DNA from: Adineta steineri
Lineage: Eukaryota > Rotifera > Eurotatoria > Adinetida > Adinetidae
DNA length: 64,000 nt
Assembly (NCBI GenBank): GCA_905250115.1
Contig: CAJNOI010000029.1
Span: 310,001-374,000 of the forward strand
Direction of reading: 5' to 3'
The position numbers and the translations under genes are program-made. The notes under the pieces were generated by a model, which saw only the letters and a list, made by a program, of their open reading frames with translations, did no database searches and was not told the DNA's origin. The first letter of the stretch is position 1; every line of letters starts with the position of its first letter. Of this stretch, positions 49,692-64,000 are shown piece by piece.

Positions 49692-51346
49692 TTATTTGTC
49701 AAAACGATTTAATAATTCTGTTTTAGCATTAAGTAATAACTTAAATGCATCTTCACTTCCAGGCGCATCACTTTTATCTGGATGTAATAATTTTGCTAAA
49801 CGTTTATACGCTGTTAAAACATCTTCTTTTGTACAATTATGTCTTAAACCTAATCGTTCAAAATTGTCTTTATTATTTCGTAATCGATTGATTGCTTCAA
49901 CTTGTTCAATAGTAAAATTTAGATTGGATAAATTATTAACTGGTGGTACACCACCATTTTCATTCGTATCAATCAATGAGGAAAATAGACTGTCAAACAT
50001 TTCTTGTACACCGGCACCAGTTGCAGCTATAAATAAACAGATATATGAGCATAAAATTTAATTTAATCTAGTAATGAACTGAAGATCTGATTTATAAAAT
50101 AAGTCAATAAAACGTATAGAAAGTAAAATCTTGGTTTTGATCATAGACTTTGTTTTCAATCGTTTTGCTGGAATACGTTCTTGCGCACGGTATTATAATC
50201 TATTCATTGAAACTTTGCAAGAGTTTTCTATCTAGAATCCATCAAGGTTTGTAAGTTCCACTAGACCATTATTTGATCAAAACTGAGATTATTAGTGTCA
50301 ATTCTAATGAATGAAAATGAACCTCAAATTGATTCCGAAGATTTCTTGTCATGTGAAGTAGAATCATTCTAAGGCAACAACTCATAAGTATGTTGCTAGA
50401 AGTCATCTTATAAATAATCGCGAGAGTATATTCAGTAATATATGTGTTAGACACATTTAACACCAATAATAATTATTATTTTACAGATCTATAGAGATTA
50501 GAGGTGGAACAGTTCCATATTAGTTCCGTTCTTAGGAACTGTTTAATAGTTCTTTTGAAAAGAACTGAACTGAACCAATAGTTCTTTCGGAGGAACTGCT
50601 CTGTTTCAAATTTGTTTTTATTTACGAAAAAATCGTTTTCACAACAGTTCTCTAAAAAGAACTGAACTGGTAGTTCTTTTGATCAGTTCATCTGAACTTG
50701 GAACTGCGAACTGTCCTACCCCTAATAGAGATATAAACTGAATAATACTCAGAATGTCATGGAGAAGTTAGACTCGATAATCTCTCGTATGATTAATATT
50801 ATTATGCATGAAATCAAAGATCTGTTTTATCTTCCTTCGTTTTTTCATACTACGATTTTAATTCTAGTAAATACCTGATGTTTCAAAATATTGATAACCA
50901 CGAATATTTGCCCACATTCTTGCTTCATTTTCTTCAACTGCTCTTTTTAAATCATTTTTATTTCCAATAATAAAAACAATGGGTGAAGATTTTTGTGTAC
51001 TATTTAAATTTAATTCTTTTTTCATTTCACAAATCCAATTATCCAATGATTCAAATGATCGACGAGTATTTAAATCAAAAACAAGTAAAATACCTTGTAC
51101 ATCACGATAAAATTCATTTCGTACTTCATAAAAAAGTGGATGACCAGAAAAATCAAATATATTCATACGTATATCATAATTACGTACACGTATACGTGTA
51201 ACACCATAATCAATACCAATAGTTGCCATATATTTTGATATGAAACGTTTTTCACAATATCGTTTTATTAAACAACTTTTTCCAACACTAACATTACCAA
51301 GACTAATAATTTTTAAACGTAGAAGATTATCAGTTTTTGTTGTCAT
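49692..51346 (-). CDS. DNAJC27: DNAJC27 (RBJ): Rab-like GTPase with C-terminal J domain
   Basis: Two exons (51346-50875 and 50026-49692) join in frame to 268 residues, close to the human protein. The GTPase part shows the P-loop GNVSVGKSCLIKRYCEKRF, switch I with YMATIGIDYGVT, the G3 region DFSGHPLFYEVRNEFYRDVQ (the usual DxxGQ is D-F-S-G-H), GNKNDL for guanine recognition and YFETSA across the splice. The J domain carries the HPD motif in LAKLLHPDKSDAPGSEDAFK. In vertebrates this family binds MEK and acts in ERK signalling; the HPD motif lets it stimulate Hsp70. The His replacing Gln in G3 is also found in the human protein, so it is a family trait. The single intron is long (848 bases) and contains a hAT-type element. 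An AG acceptor lies just before the ATG. Confidence 0.95.
50499..50724. mobile_element. Non-autonomous hAT-type miniature transposon in the DNAJC27 intron
   Basis: The 226-bp element starts TAGAGGTGGAACAGTTCC and ends CTGTCCTACCCCTA, giving imperfect terminal inverted repeats. It is flanked by perfect 8-bp direct repeats ATAGAGAT at 50491-50498 and 50725-50732. An 8-bp duplication and TAG(G/A)GGTG termini are typical of hAT elements. The interior is full of AGTTCTTTT/AAGAACTGAACTG motifs in both orientations and has no coding sequence. Confidence 0.9.
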
Positions 51347-52348
51347 TATTATCTACAATAGAAATACAAGTTATTATTTATTCGAACATTATCACAGGCA
51401 ATAGAAAATCAAAAAATAATATTCTCCATTTGCATACTTACTCGATAAAAACTGTCAATCGATTTTTACTTTTCTTCTTTTTTTCAATTAAATCTTTTCC
51501 TATCCGTCATGATTTACACATTTCTATTGAATATAGTTCAATAAAGTAAATGCTTTATACGATACAATCATATGTACTACAAACGATGACGAGCATGAAG
51601 AAAAAGAAACAATGTGCTCACGTTTACGGTTTTTTTCTTCTGTTCTTAAAGTAACTAAGGTAACAATATGTGAATGAACAGATGGAATATTATAGCAATC
51701 ACGACAGATGGAGGTAGATATTTTTAAATCTCGCATTCTAAATGAATATCTTGTTTTCTTACTGCAGAATAAAAAGAGATATGTGAACGTTTTTGATGGC
51801 ACTCTATTTTTTTTCTAAATATAATATATTATATAGGTAAGAAAATGAAATGAAGTATCTCTTGATCATCATCGAAAGGCATCAATGTTCATCTATAGAT
51901 AATATCGCTCATATAGTAATTGTGAAAATTGATTGCGATGCAACTTTTATGCCACTCATTGAATATGATTCATCGGACAGAAAATGTATTTTGTATCTTT
52001 GCATGTGCTTGGACATTTGGAAAAAGAAAGTTTATCGAGATGATGGCTCAAAATAGAGATATAATTGAAATCTAAGTTCAACTTTTTTTTGTTGAAAATG
52101 CATTAAATATACATAGAACTCAAGAATATTATCATATGTTAAACTTCTCATTCCAGATTAATGTCTGAAAATCTCATTTTAACATTTTCCTATCAATATC
52201 TCAATTCCTGTTATTGATAGGTAGCGTCCTCTCTAAGAGATCTAGATACTTATTGGTTAAAAATTCTCATAATGTCCGAACGAGCAGTTACACACTTTGT
52301 TGTATACTTGTTTCATTAAAATAATAATCATATTTTATTCCATTAAAG
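51347..52348. other. Divergent promoter region between DNAJC27 and U2AF2
   Basis: AT-rich, with no recognisable gene; short open frames on both strands have no family signature. It holds the promoters of both flanking genes. Confidence 0.5.
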
Positions 52349-55367
<3,019 letters not shown>

Positions 55368-55916
55368 TGTTTTCTTTCTGTTTTTTTCTTCTTTTCTGTG
55401 TATTATTGTGTCTTATGAAACCAATATATTTGTTATTATTTAAAAAAAATATATTTGCCCTTGAAAAGATATATTAATTAATTTTACGCTTCTAAATAGA
55501 GATTCATGTATTTTTGAGTTATTGAAAAACGAAAAGGCCCTTGTAGGTAAAGAAAAAATCATTTTGTTACGTCTAGATGAATACCTTATCATTCAATGAT
55601 ATTTTCTATGATGTCACTTGTCCTTGTATAGTCTTGTGTATCAGACGAGCTTTTGTACATACAAGGACGAACAATTTCGCACGTTATACGACCAAAAGTG
55701 ATTGCTAATATGGCCGAGTGTACATTTACTACAAAGAATAGTACTAACAAGGAAAAAAAAGCAAACGACATGCATATTTATGTAGAATATGAAACCAGTC
55801 ATCGGTAACGACATACACTTAATATATTTTTTTTCCTTCGGTTGACGCGGTTAGATGGTGATCATGTGAGGAGAAAAAACAAATACAAACTAGAGCGAGA
55901 TTTTATATAAACAACT
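55368..55916. other. Spacer between U2AF2 and the Gly/Met-rich gene
   Basis: This is the 3' flank of U2AF2 and upstream region of the next gene. A T-rich stretch with an AG acceptor (TTGACGCGGTTAG, ending at 55854) precedes the next start codon by about 60 bases. No gene is seen. Confidence 0.45.
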
Positions 55917-57456
55917 ATGGGAGGAAGATTTGGTAGAAGAAGAAATCAGATAGATCCTAATAATTATAATGATCCATTTTATCAGGCTGGAGGTTACCCA
56001 CCTACTGGTGTCCCAGCTCCATACTCTTATGGTGCTGATCCATATGGTGGATTAGGTGGATATGAACCTGATCCATATGGTTATGGATTTCCTGAAACTG
56101 ATCCATATGAAACTTATGGAGGACCAATGGGATATAGACCCAATTATTATGGTGGACGATATGGTCGAGGTATGTTTCAATAATCGAAAGAAGAAGTTTT
56201 AATAGAAAATTGATATTATAGGACTTAGTCAAATGTCTGGATCTCCATGGAATTATGGTAATTTTTATATGGGAAATACTACATTGCAAATGTTACCGAT
56301 GATGCAAAGAAAAGTAGCTAAATATGCACTAAGACAAGGAATGGGTGGAATGGGTGGAATGGGTGGAATGGGCGGAATGGGTGGTAGTGGAGTTATGCCA
56401 ATGATGCCTATGATGCCCATGATGCCTTGTATGCCATCAGCATGTAGTATGCCAATGGCTTCACCTATGATGGCAGTTGCTGCACCATTACCTGTCGCTT
56501 ATAATCCACTAATTCAAGGTATGTATCCAGTGGTAACAGCAAATACTGCTAACTGGATGACTCCAACATCGTTTATGTCTGCATTATCAAATGGTCCTAT
56601 GCCTTATCGACCACCACCATCATTTGAACTTCCAAATAATATTGGTATGGTAATGACTGTTCCGTATGGTGCACCAAATCCTCTGCTTACACCTCCATGT
56701 TTTGGTGGTTTTAGTCCACAAGCTAGTTTCAGTCGTGGACTTTCATGTTGTTGTTGTTATTGTACACCACCAGCACCACCTCCTGTTAGTTTTTATCCAC
56801 GTCCAGTATGTGTTCCACAACCGTATCCTGTTCCATGTCCTGCTCCATTTCCAATTCCTAATATCCAACAAGTACCGGTTCCAAGACCGGTCACGGTTGT
56901 TGCACCACCCATTATGGCTGGTTGTAATAATTCTTTTTCTATACCAGCTGGTGCACCATTACTACCATCTCAAGGTGGTTTTACACAAAATGGTTTTGGT
57001 CAAACATTAGTTATGGCATCGAATAAATCTACTAACTCTACTTCAGAATCAATATCAAATGATGAAACACCTGTAAAATCAAAACGTGGTACAGTTGATC
57101 CGAAATCTATAAATAATTCTCGTCGTGCAAAAGCTCAAGAAATTGCTGCTAGTCTTTCAAATCTTGGACTAAATAATAGTGTACGTAAAGAAATAACTTC
57201 AAGTAAAAGTAAAAATCGACCTAAACTGAATTATACTTCTCGTAATTTTGGTTCATTATCTCAATTGAGTGGTAGAATTAATTCCGATTCCGATTGGTTA
57301 ACATCAGATACATTATCGGATATATTAGAAAAGACTAAAGGAAATCGACATGAAAAATTGACTGCACGTCGTACACGTACACATCGTCAAAGAAATTCAA
57401 TATCTGATCATAATTATTTAACTTGCAATCAAGATCGTTGCAAGAAATTCTCATAG
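55917..57456 (+). CDS. Gly/Tyr/Pro/Met-rich low-complexity (prion-like) protein
   Basis: Two exons (55917-56169 and 56222-57456) join in frame to 495 residues. The N-terminal 90 residues (MGGRFGRRRNQIDPNN, then YGADPYGG and GYEPDPYGYG) are rich in Gly, Tyr, Pro and Asp. Exon 2 has five tandem GMG-type units (GMGGMGGMGGMGG) and MPMMPMMPMMP, then Pro/Cys-rich text including SCCCCYCTPPAPPP. The last 150 residues are Ser/Lys/Arg-rich (SRRAKAQEIAASLSNLGLNN, then TARRTRTHRQRNS). I recognise no folded domain. Low-complexity Gly/Tyr with an Arg-rich tail resembles proteins that form condensates with RNA, which is an inference from composition. It converges on MRG15 with 166 bases between the stops. 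Confidence 0.8.
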
Positions 57457-57622
57457 TTTATTTAACGAATGATTCTCTCCTATTCACAAACATATGAAAA
57501 AAAAAATAAACAATTTTACATTATAATTAAACATCTCTCTTGTCTTCTTTTATTAGTTTTTCTCATTTCTAATAACAATAATAAAAATACAAAAAAAAGG
57601 AAAAAAAAAAGACTTTTTTTTT

Positions 57623-59936
57623 TTATTGAAAACATTGCAACGAACAACGATAGTATTCTGTTGAACAAATATCATATTCATTTGAAGGAAATAATATTGT
57701 TTTATTTTCATATAAATAATTCAAAATATGTTGAACACGTCCTAATAATAAACCATATTCTTCTCGATTTGTATTTGAACTCATATCACGTAATAAATCT
57801 TTAATACGCCATAAAAATCGAAGTAAATGTATTGAACCATAATAATCACATAATAATATTGTTGAATCTTTTTCTAATAATTGTCGTAATTGTAAACGTT
57901 CAAAACGATAAAGTAAACATTTACCAAGTGCTATATTAAACATATCAATTAACGATGATATTAATGTTCTTATAGCGAGTACTTCAGCTAATGAACATTC
58001 ATTGATTTGTTGTTCTAAATAATTATTAAATATATTACGTATAATTAATGATGAATCTGCTGGTGGAATTGAAAGAAGATAATTTTGATTATTAACTAGA
58101 TCACGATCATTTATTAAAAATTCGACAAGTTCAGATGGAAATTGTAACCATTCCATTTGATAAGAATAAAAACGACGCGTTATACGTTGACATGTTTCAT
58201 GTTGAGCTAAGATTGAAGGTGATAAATCATTAATAATAATCGATGTTGAATCAATTTCTAAATATAAATTATATGTTACTATTAATATAATAAACTTCAT
58301 TAAATTAATAATAGACTGATTCTCAAAATTTTTGACTGACGACAAGTTCAATAACAAATATTATCTCGCACTTTATTTGATTGATTTTCGATAAGGATAT
58401 GATGAGTGAAATGTTTTGAAGCAAACTGTCAAATGTCAAGCAATCATTTTATGTATAACCTTGAGTAATAGAAAATATTTCAATTAAATTTTTTTGCTAA
58501 AGATTTTTAGGAGTTTAGAGCAAAGATTAAAAACGAAATTTTACTATTTAACCCTCCGGAGGTGTTCTCGCTTAGTCACACGAACGATGTATGTGGATCC
58601 ACACGTAAATACATAAGGAAAACATGAAAATTCATCTGTATTGTACTATATAAGATAGATCAAGGTCTATATCATGATCTCTTTTCAGTCACTGATGCAT
58701 TGATACGCTTGTAGTATACGTAAGATGCTGATTTTTCAAGAAAAAAAAAGGTTTACAATTATTGTGAGTAAAAGTTAAGAGAATGGTGGAAATATTTCGA
58801 TAGATAAATAAAGATGGAGAAACACATTATCCCTTACTGGCAGCAACAAACTAATCAATCTTCAATAGATAGACCTTTGAAACAAGAGAGGGCATACGTA
58901 ATACGAATTAAAATCATCTATATAACACGAATGTTGTCAGGGGGTCCAAACGGACCTACACTCTAGTTTTTGACTGCTGATAGTTTTGTAAGAAATTTCA
59001 TATGGTTCTTATGTATCATTAGAAAACTAACGATTAGCGAAAAGATCGCTTCGAATTGCATAGATCTTAAAGTAGAAAAAAACAAAAAGACACTACTGTG
59101 GGCCTCTTGGATCCCCAAACACCACCGGAGGGTTAATAATACTATATAAACTTCTTACTTTTATCTTTCGTTGTTATTTTTCCGGTTGTATTTATACTTC
59201 GTTTAAATCTCTTTGCATCAGATTCGATTAAATCATTAGTTGTAGTAGTTAAATCTGCGTTTGATGTAAATTCACTGGTTGTACTACTGCTACTACTACT
59301 ACTACTTCCCGTATCACTTCGTCCAGATAATGATGGTGTTTCTTCTAATGGAAAATGACTAATATTATTATTATTGTTATTAACATTATTATTAATATTA
59401 ATGTTGTTGTTATGATTTGTTGTTGTTTCATTTGTGATTGAATCGATATTTGTATTTGTTGAATGATCTGATATTGATCGACTTGTTGTTCGTTTTAATG
59501 GACTTGTACTATTATTTTTTCGTAAATTTTTCAATCGAGCTTTGCCTTTACCATGTTGAACAAGTAATTGTGCTTGTTTTTTTAAACCAGCATCATCCAT
59601 TTTAACAAGACGTGTTTCATCAACCCATTCATCCCATTTTGAACTCCATCCACAATAATGTACTAAATAGGATGGACGATGAAAATTTCCACTATCATTT
59701 TCTTTCATTTTATGATCAACACATTTAACTTCATATAATAATAAACCATGATAACAAAGCATAATCTCATTTTTTTTAAAACGATATTTCGTTGATGATA
59801 ATTCATTGTCAATTTGTAAAACATCGATTATCGGTTCAGTCGATTGATGAATATATTCTTCTTCATGTTCGCCTCTTTCGTCTTCGTCTTCCTCTTCTTC
59901 TTCACCATCTTCAATCATACCTTCTTCATCTGACAT
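57623..59936 (-). CDS. MORF4L1: MRG15/MORF4L1: chromo-barrel and MRG-domain chromatin protein
   Basis: Two exons (59936-59159 and 58257-57623) join in frame to 470 residues. The protein begins MSDEEGMIEDGEEEEEDED after a TTCTAG acceptor. The chromo barrel is clear: MLCYHGLLLYEVKCVDHKMK, then YLVHYCGWSSKWDEWVDETR, with aromatic cage residues present. A Ser/Thr/Asn-rich linker of about 140 residues is much longer than in vertebrates. The MRG domain occupies the second exon: LVNNQNYLLSIPP, then MFNIALGKCLLYRFERLQLR, YGSIHLLRFLWRIKDLL and a C-terminal EYYRCSLQCFQ. MRG15 reads H3K36 methylation and is shared by NuA4/TIP60 acetyltransferase and Sin3 deacetylase complexes. The 901-base intron separating the two domains is largely a piggyBac-type element. 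The acidic N-terminal run is an addition relative to human MRG15. Confidence 0.95.
58552..59132. mobile_element. Non-autonomous piggyBac-type element in the MRG15 intron
   Basis: The 581-bp element begins CCCTCCGGAGGTGTT and ends AACACCACCGGAGGG, so its ends are inverted repeats. It is flanked on both sides by TTAA (58548-58551 and 59133-59136), the target duplication specific to piggyBac transposons; CCC/GGG termini next to TTAA also fit. No transposase frame is present, so it is a miniature, trans-mobilised derivative. The nearly identical outer 15 bases suggest it is not ancient. Confidence 0.9.
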
Positions 59937-60823
59937 GATGTTTTGTTGTTTTTTCTGCAAAATCTAGAATACAAAATATATATTATTTCGTCAATTTGTC
60001 GTGAAGAAAACCAAACATTTGCTTCTACTTATTCTATAAACATAATATATAATAGATTTTGTCTATTTTTGACTAGCAATTTTTTTCAAATAATAACTGA
60101 TACTCATAAAATTCCCATAGGAAGGAAAAAATATCAAATAAGAAAGAAATAGATACGACTGATCATTATTCCATAGACGCTCAATTGCTATTGGGCGCCA
60201 CATTCTATGCTTTATTAGAAATGACTACTAACGCTGAATTTATCGAAAATTGACAATTATTAATCATGAGAATAGAAGACTAATCAAAAATGAGTACTAG
60301 TTCATCATTAGAAACAGTCATTATCTGCATTCTTTAAAGTATCATGCATGTTGACTACTATATGGAAATTATAATATTTTCAATTTAAATGTTCATGTAT
60401 AATATACAATTCATTATGCTTCGAAAAAAGAAGAAGTTTGATGTAGTTATTTTCAATATCTCAATATAAATAAAGAAATTTTCGATCTTATACAATCATC
60501 TTCAACCTATAAGTGATAATACAAACAAAAACACAAGAATTTCAGGATATTATATTTTTAAAAAGAAAGATGTTTTAAAGATCTTTACATATACAAATCA
60601 TGTTTGTCTTTATCCTTAGTTATTCTTTAAAAAATAAAGAAAACTATTTGTGCATAAAAATAGAATACACATATATGAAGCGCCTTATTTGTTACTAAGA
60701 TTGTTTTCAATAATTTTGTTTAAATTATTTCAATCATTTTATATTCTCTCCAATTATCAATCATATTCTATTACTATAAATATTATTTTTATTTCTGTGT
60801 CACATTTATCAACTTTGGTAATA
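59937..60823. other. Divergent spacer between MRG15 and the secreted repeat gene
   Basis: AT-rich upstream region for both genes. The open frame reading in from 60650 is only the upstream extension of the signal-peptide exon. No other feature is seen. Confidence 0.5.
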
Positions 60824-63800
60824 ATGTTAATGAATTTTCTTATATTCTTTATTGTCTTGGATGTATGTCATTCGATATCGTCTAGTACTGGTAATAATAA
60901 TAATAATTTCAATAATTAAGCATCAAGATAAATATCTTTGTTTGTGATCTATCATGTTTTACTTTTCATACTGAAAAGAATAACTTATCTTTCATTAGAA
61001 AAATAAAGCAGAATACATTGTATAAAAATTGAATTGAATCAGTCTTTGCCAATGAAAATAGCAGCTGCTTAGTCATTTTACTGTATCAATTGTGTCTAAT
61101 CATAATGATATATCGAACAGAAAGTTTTCTAAAACATCTTGTTACTTTTCTGAATTTAGAATCTATTCTAATGTATCAATAACTACAGTTATTGAAAAAA
61201 AACACGAAACTTATGAAAATTATATCTTCAAAAAGTGTTCTAAAAATCAACAAGGGACAATCTTTTCATGTTTGAAGATTTTCTATAGTAGAAAGAAGTT
61301 CAGTAGACTTAAATCAAATAATAAAAAATTTTATATTAATAATTATTGTATATGACGTTTGTTAAAGGTTCAGAAACACTCATTGCTTCATTCGATACTG
61401 AATATAACACGAATTATACTGCATCAACTGAATCCCGTGATAACAATGAAACTCTTGTCCTGAACACATTAAAATCAACTGAATCCCATAATAACCATGA
61501 AACTCTTATCCTGAGCACATTAAAATCAACTGAGTCCCATAATAACAACGAAACTCTTGTCCTGACAACATTACAATCAACTGAATCCCGTAATAACAAT
61601 GAAACTCTTGTCCTGAGTACATTACAATCAACTACTATTGCCTTGACAAACAATAATGAAACACATGAATCATTAGGTATATTAAATTAGTAACTAAAAC
61701 TTAGAGTCTATTCAATCTTATAACTTGACTCTGTTCGTATCAGTTCATAGTATTTTCTAATTATATGAAAATGAAGAAGAGGTTTTTGAGAATACTTTTG
61801 AGACCTTGTTTCCGTTACTTTCAAAAGAGTTCGTAGCGGGATGAGGATAAAAATATAATAGATATTATCATGATCTTTAACAATCGATTTCATTATTTCC
61901 TAACTAAGATAGAGTTTTCAGCTTGAATTCTTTTACTCTTATCGAAAATGAAATATTGTCATAATATAATTTTAATCCTTTCAGTCTGTATTTAAACTCG
62001 TGAATTATTCTTCCGGTAATTTATGAATATACACGATCGAATTTTTACAATATTAGAAACTGTACTTATCTATTCAAAATTCTATATTAATGAATCTAAC
62101 AAACATTTAACTGGAGTGATTTGATGGTTGATGTGATGTAGAAATCCGCTGTTATTTGGTATTAAAAGCCTTTTTCTCTGTTTTTCTATGATATATTTTC
62201 CAGTATATATAATTACGATTGATACCTTAAGCACCTGTCATCAAAATTACATAATACGAAAAAAGCACACTATGAATGAAAAACAAATTTTTGACACCAA
62301 CGTAGAAACCTAGTCATGCCAATGCCTAGCAGATGCTTTTAGATATTTTGTATATTTCATACACGAAATATGTGTTGATGCATATAATTCCTTTCATAAT
62401 CAATCAGATAATCATCAGTTGATTTATTTATTATTGAAATATTTTTCATTATATATTATTCTCAGGTCAAACTACAACTGACATTCCTTACTCAACTGTT
62501 AAACAACTCGAATCTGATACAGAAACGAAGTCTCCTGATTCAAGTAACCGTCATTGGAATTAACTGCTATTATATATACTCAATGTTTTTGTTTTTAGAT
62601 GAGACTTTAGTTGATATGCATCAGTTAGTTAATCAAGAGTCAACATCTAATGACACAGGTAATTATTAGTCTTGTTGTTAGTCATTTATATCATTTTGAT
62701 TTCATATTTTTCTTTGACGTAGACTTATCTAACATTCATGATTTATCTGATGAAAAACTAAAGCTGCATTTGAAAGTGACATGCAATGATTCAGGTAATT
62801 AGACACTTAACAAGTAGCACAACATATTATTTGATCATTATTCTTAATGTTATAAAAGAAAAGTCTTTATTTCAATAGAATAATTCTATAAACAACTTAT
62901 TTTTGTTGTGAGACATCTCAATATTTTCGATATTCTAAAAACCGGATATTCAGTATTTGACTTAACTGATAATGTTAAAACTATATGAAATTCCGGCCAT
63001 ATCTATGTATACATTTATATAAAACTAATCGTCTTAATGAAACCATTCACGTAGTCAATCAAATGAGTTTTAGGAGCATCAGTTGCTTGCTAATACGCAG
63101 AAATATGAATAATGTGCTTTTATGGTCAACAAGAGTTTTACTGTATAAATCAAACAGAAAAATGGCTCCTAGTAGGATTCTAACTGTTTATTCAATAACA
63201 GATCTAGATCGAATGTTTGACAAATAATAGCAGTTTAAATTCTATCTTGAAATATTCATATGTTAAAGCTCACTCCATGTAAACAATATTGTTGCAGCTA
63301 ATAATAGAATTTTCATACTTGATTTTAAGTTTAGTGATAATATTAATTAGTAATGACGAGAAACTTTATTCATTTATTTATTTTATTCGTTTTTAGAATT
63401 TACAGATATTAACAAGTGGATCGAACATGCATATGCATCTGATCTGAAGCTGATAGACGCATTGATATTTGATTGGATGAAATCAGGTCATGATGAAATT
63501 ACTGATGAATTCCATTTCCGTGACATGGCTTTTGAAACTTGTTGTCAAACAGCGGAAAAACAGAATGAAACACTGATAACAGCATATATCGAGAACTATG
63601 GCATACCAGACGAGCAAGAGAAAATAATTGATAGTTGTGCTAAAGAATTAACTGGACTTGATGATACAGCATGTGAAGTTGATAGAGATTATTCAAATAA
63701 AGCTCGTAATAAAAAAACTGAGTTAGTATATGATTACTACTTTGGACATATTCCTACTCGATAATTAATTACATTTTTAGGAAATATAAAAATGCATCAT

Positions 63801-64000
63801 TATTGAGAAAGATCAATTATCAGATCGAACACAAAATTTATCCAAGCAATATTGTTACTAATTATTATTGGACAACATATAATACATGTCACTCAGCATT
63901 TTTTATATTATGGAAACCATTTGCACTTGATAAATGTGAAAGAGATTATCGTAAAAAATTATTATCCGAAAAGCCTATAAATTTCGAAAAGTATTATAAA
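60824..64000 (+). CDS. Secreted, repeat-containing protein, not recognised (3' end outside window)
   Basis: Exons 60824-60890, 61368-61676, 62466-62543, 62599-62658, 62723-62794, 63398-63721 and 63781-64000+ join in one frame. Exon 1 encodes a signal peptide (MLMNFLIFFIVLDVCHSISS). Exon 2 holds four exact-length 51-bp units, each a 17-residue block like TESHNNNETLVLTTLQS with an N-E-T glycosylation sequon. A shorter exon repeats NETLV. The first five introns are all in phase 1, the pattern of exon-shuffled secreted proteins; the sixth is phase 2 (GA|GTTAGT). The later exons look like a folded helical domain with several Cys (FETCCQTAEKQNETL, then IIDSCAKELTGLDDTAC and TYNTCHSAFFILWKPFALDK). 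I do not recognise the family. The frame is open at the window edge. The first ATG is chosen because it begins the hydrophobic signal; the exon 2 acceptor (GTTAAAG) is weak. Confidence 0.7.
61424..61627 (+). repeat. Coding tandem repeat, four units of 51 bp
   Basis: Units begin at 61424, 61475, 61526 and 61577 with TCAACTGAATCCC or a one-base variant, and a fifth partial start lies at 61628. The exact 51-base spacing keeps the reading frame. The units differ by a few bases each, so they are recent or homogenised. Confidence 0.95.

Noticed and set aside
56002-56289. Minus-strand open frame rich in His and Met
   Set aside because: It is the antisense shadow of the Gly/Tyr-rich exon.
61414-61653. 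Minus-strand open frame with repeating LLLRDSVDCNV text
   Set aside because: It is the reverse shadow of the 51-bp coding repeat of the plus-strand gene.

Overview
This window reads as bdelloid rotifer-like nuclear DNA. It is very AT-rich, has compact multi-exon metazoan genes with many 45-70 bp GT-AG introns, and sits beside a degenerate array of TGTGGG-class hexamers resembling the bdelloid telomere repeat. Several genes have a T-rich AG acceptor a few bases before the start codon, as expected if mRNAs receive a spliced leader in trans. The lineage call is an inference; no search could be run.

Layout. 1-786: 3' end of a Src-family tyrosine kinase (+). 1122-2237: mitochondrial import channel TIM23 (+). 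4658-5686 and 7407-8429: two intronless, divergent seven-TM receptors (+) in repeat-bearing spacer. 9384-11169: a small heat shock protein with three alpha-crystallin domains (-). 13420-13501: tRNA-Ser(UGA) (-). 14029-26218: a complete L-type (Cav1) voltage-gated calcium channel alpha-1 gene of about 45 exons (-), with a duplicated, apparently mutually exclusive EF-hand exon pair, an in-frame 21-nt microexon in the IVS3-S4 linker and several foldback elements in its introns. 28494-30013: an alpha/beta hydrolase with bacterial-looking sequence (+). 31383-37517: a long disordered protein I do not recognise (-). 38258-39887: an M20 metallopeptidase (+). 40496-about 44634 (possibly to 45714): a PAS-domain regulator (-). 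46243-47034: an unrecognised protein (-). 48441-49073: the N-terminal half of acylglycerol kinase (-). 49692-51346: DNAJC27, a Rab-like GTPase fused to a J domain, with a hAT-type miniature element in its intron (-). 52349-55367: U2AF2 (+). 55917-57456: a Gly/Met/Tyr-rich low-complexity protein (+). 57623-59936: MRG15 with a piggyBac-type miniature element in its intron (-). 60824-64000: the 5' part of a secreted repeat protein built of phase-1 exons, running off the window (+).

The genes are unrelated neighbours rather than a pathway: signalling (Src, GPCRs, Cav1), mitochondrial import and lipid metabolism (TIM23, AGK), stress (sHSP), splicing (U2AF2) and chromatin (MRG15). The most notable observations are the duplicated EF-hand exon pair and IVS3-S4 microexon in Cav1, the telomere-like hexamers inside a foldback element, the two miniature transposons with diagnostic target duplications (8 bp for hAT, TTAA for piggyBac), the Src tail in which the usual inhibitory tyrosine appears to be phenylalanine, the three-domain sHSP, the half-length AGK gene and the possibly transferred hydrolase. 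No rRNA, CRISPR array, retrovirus-like or LTR element was seen.
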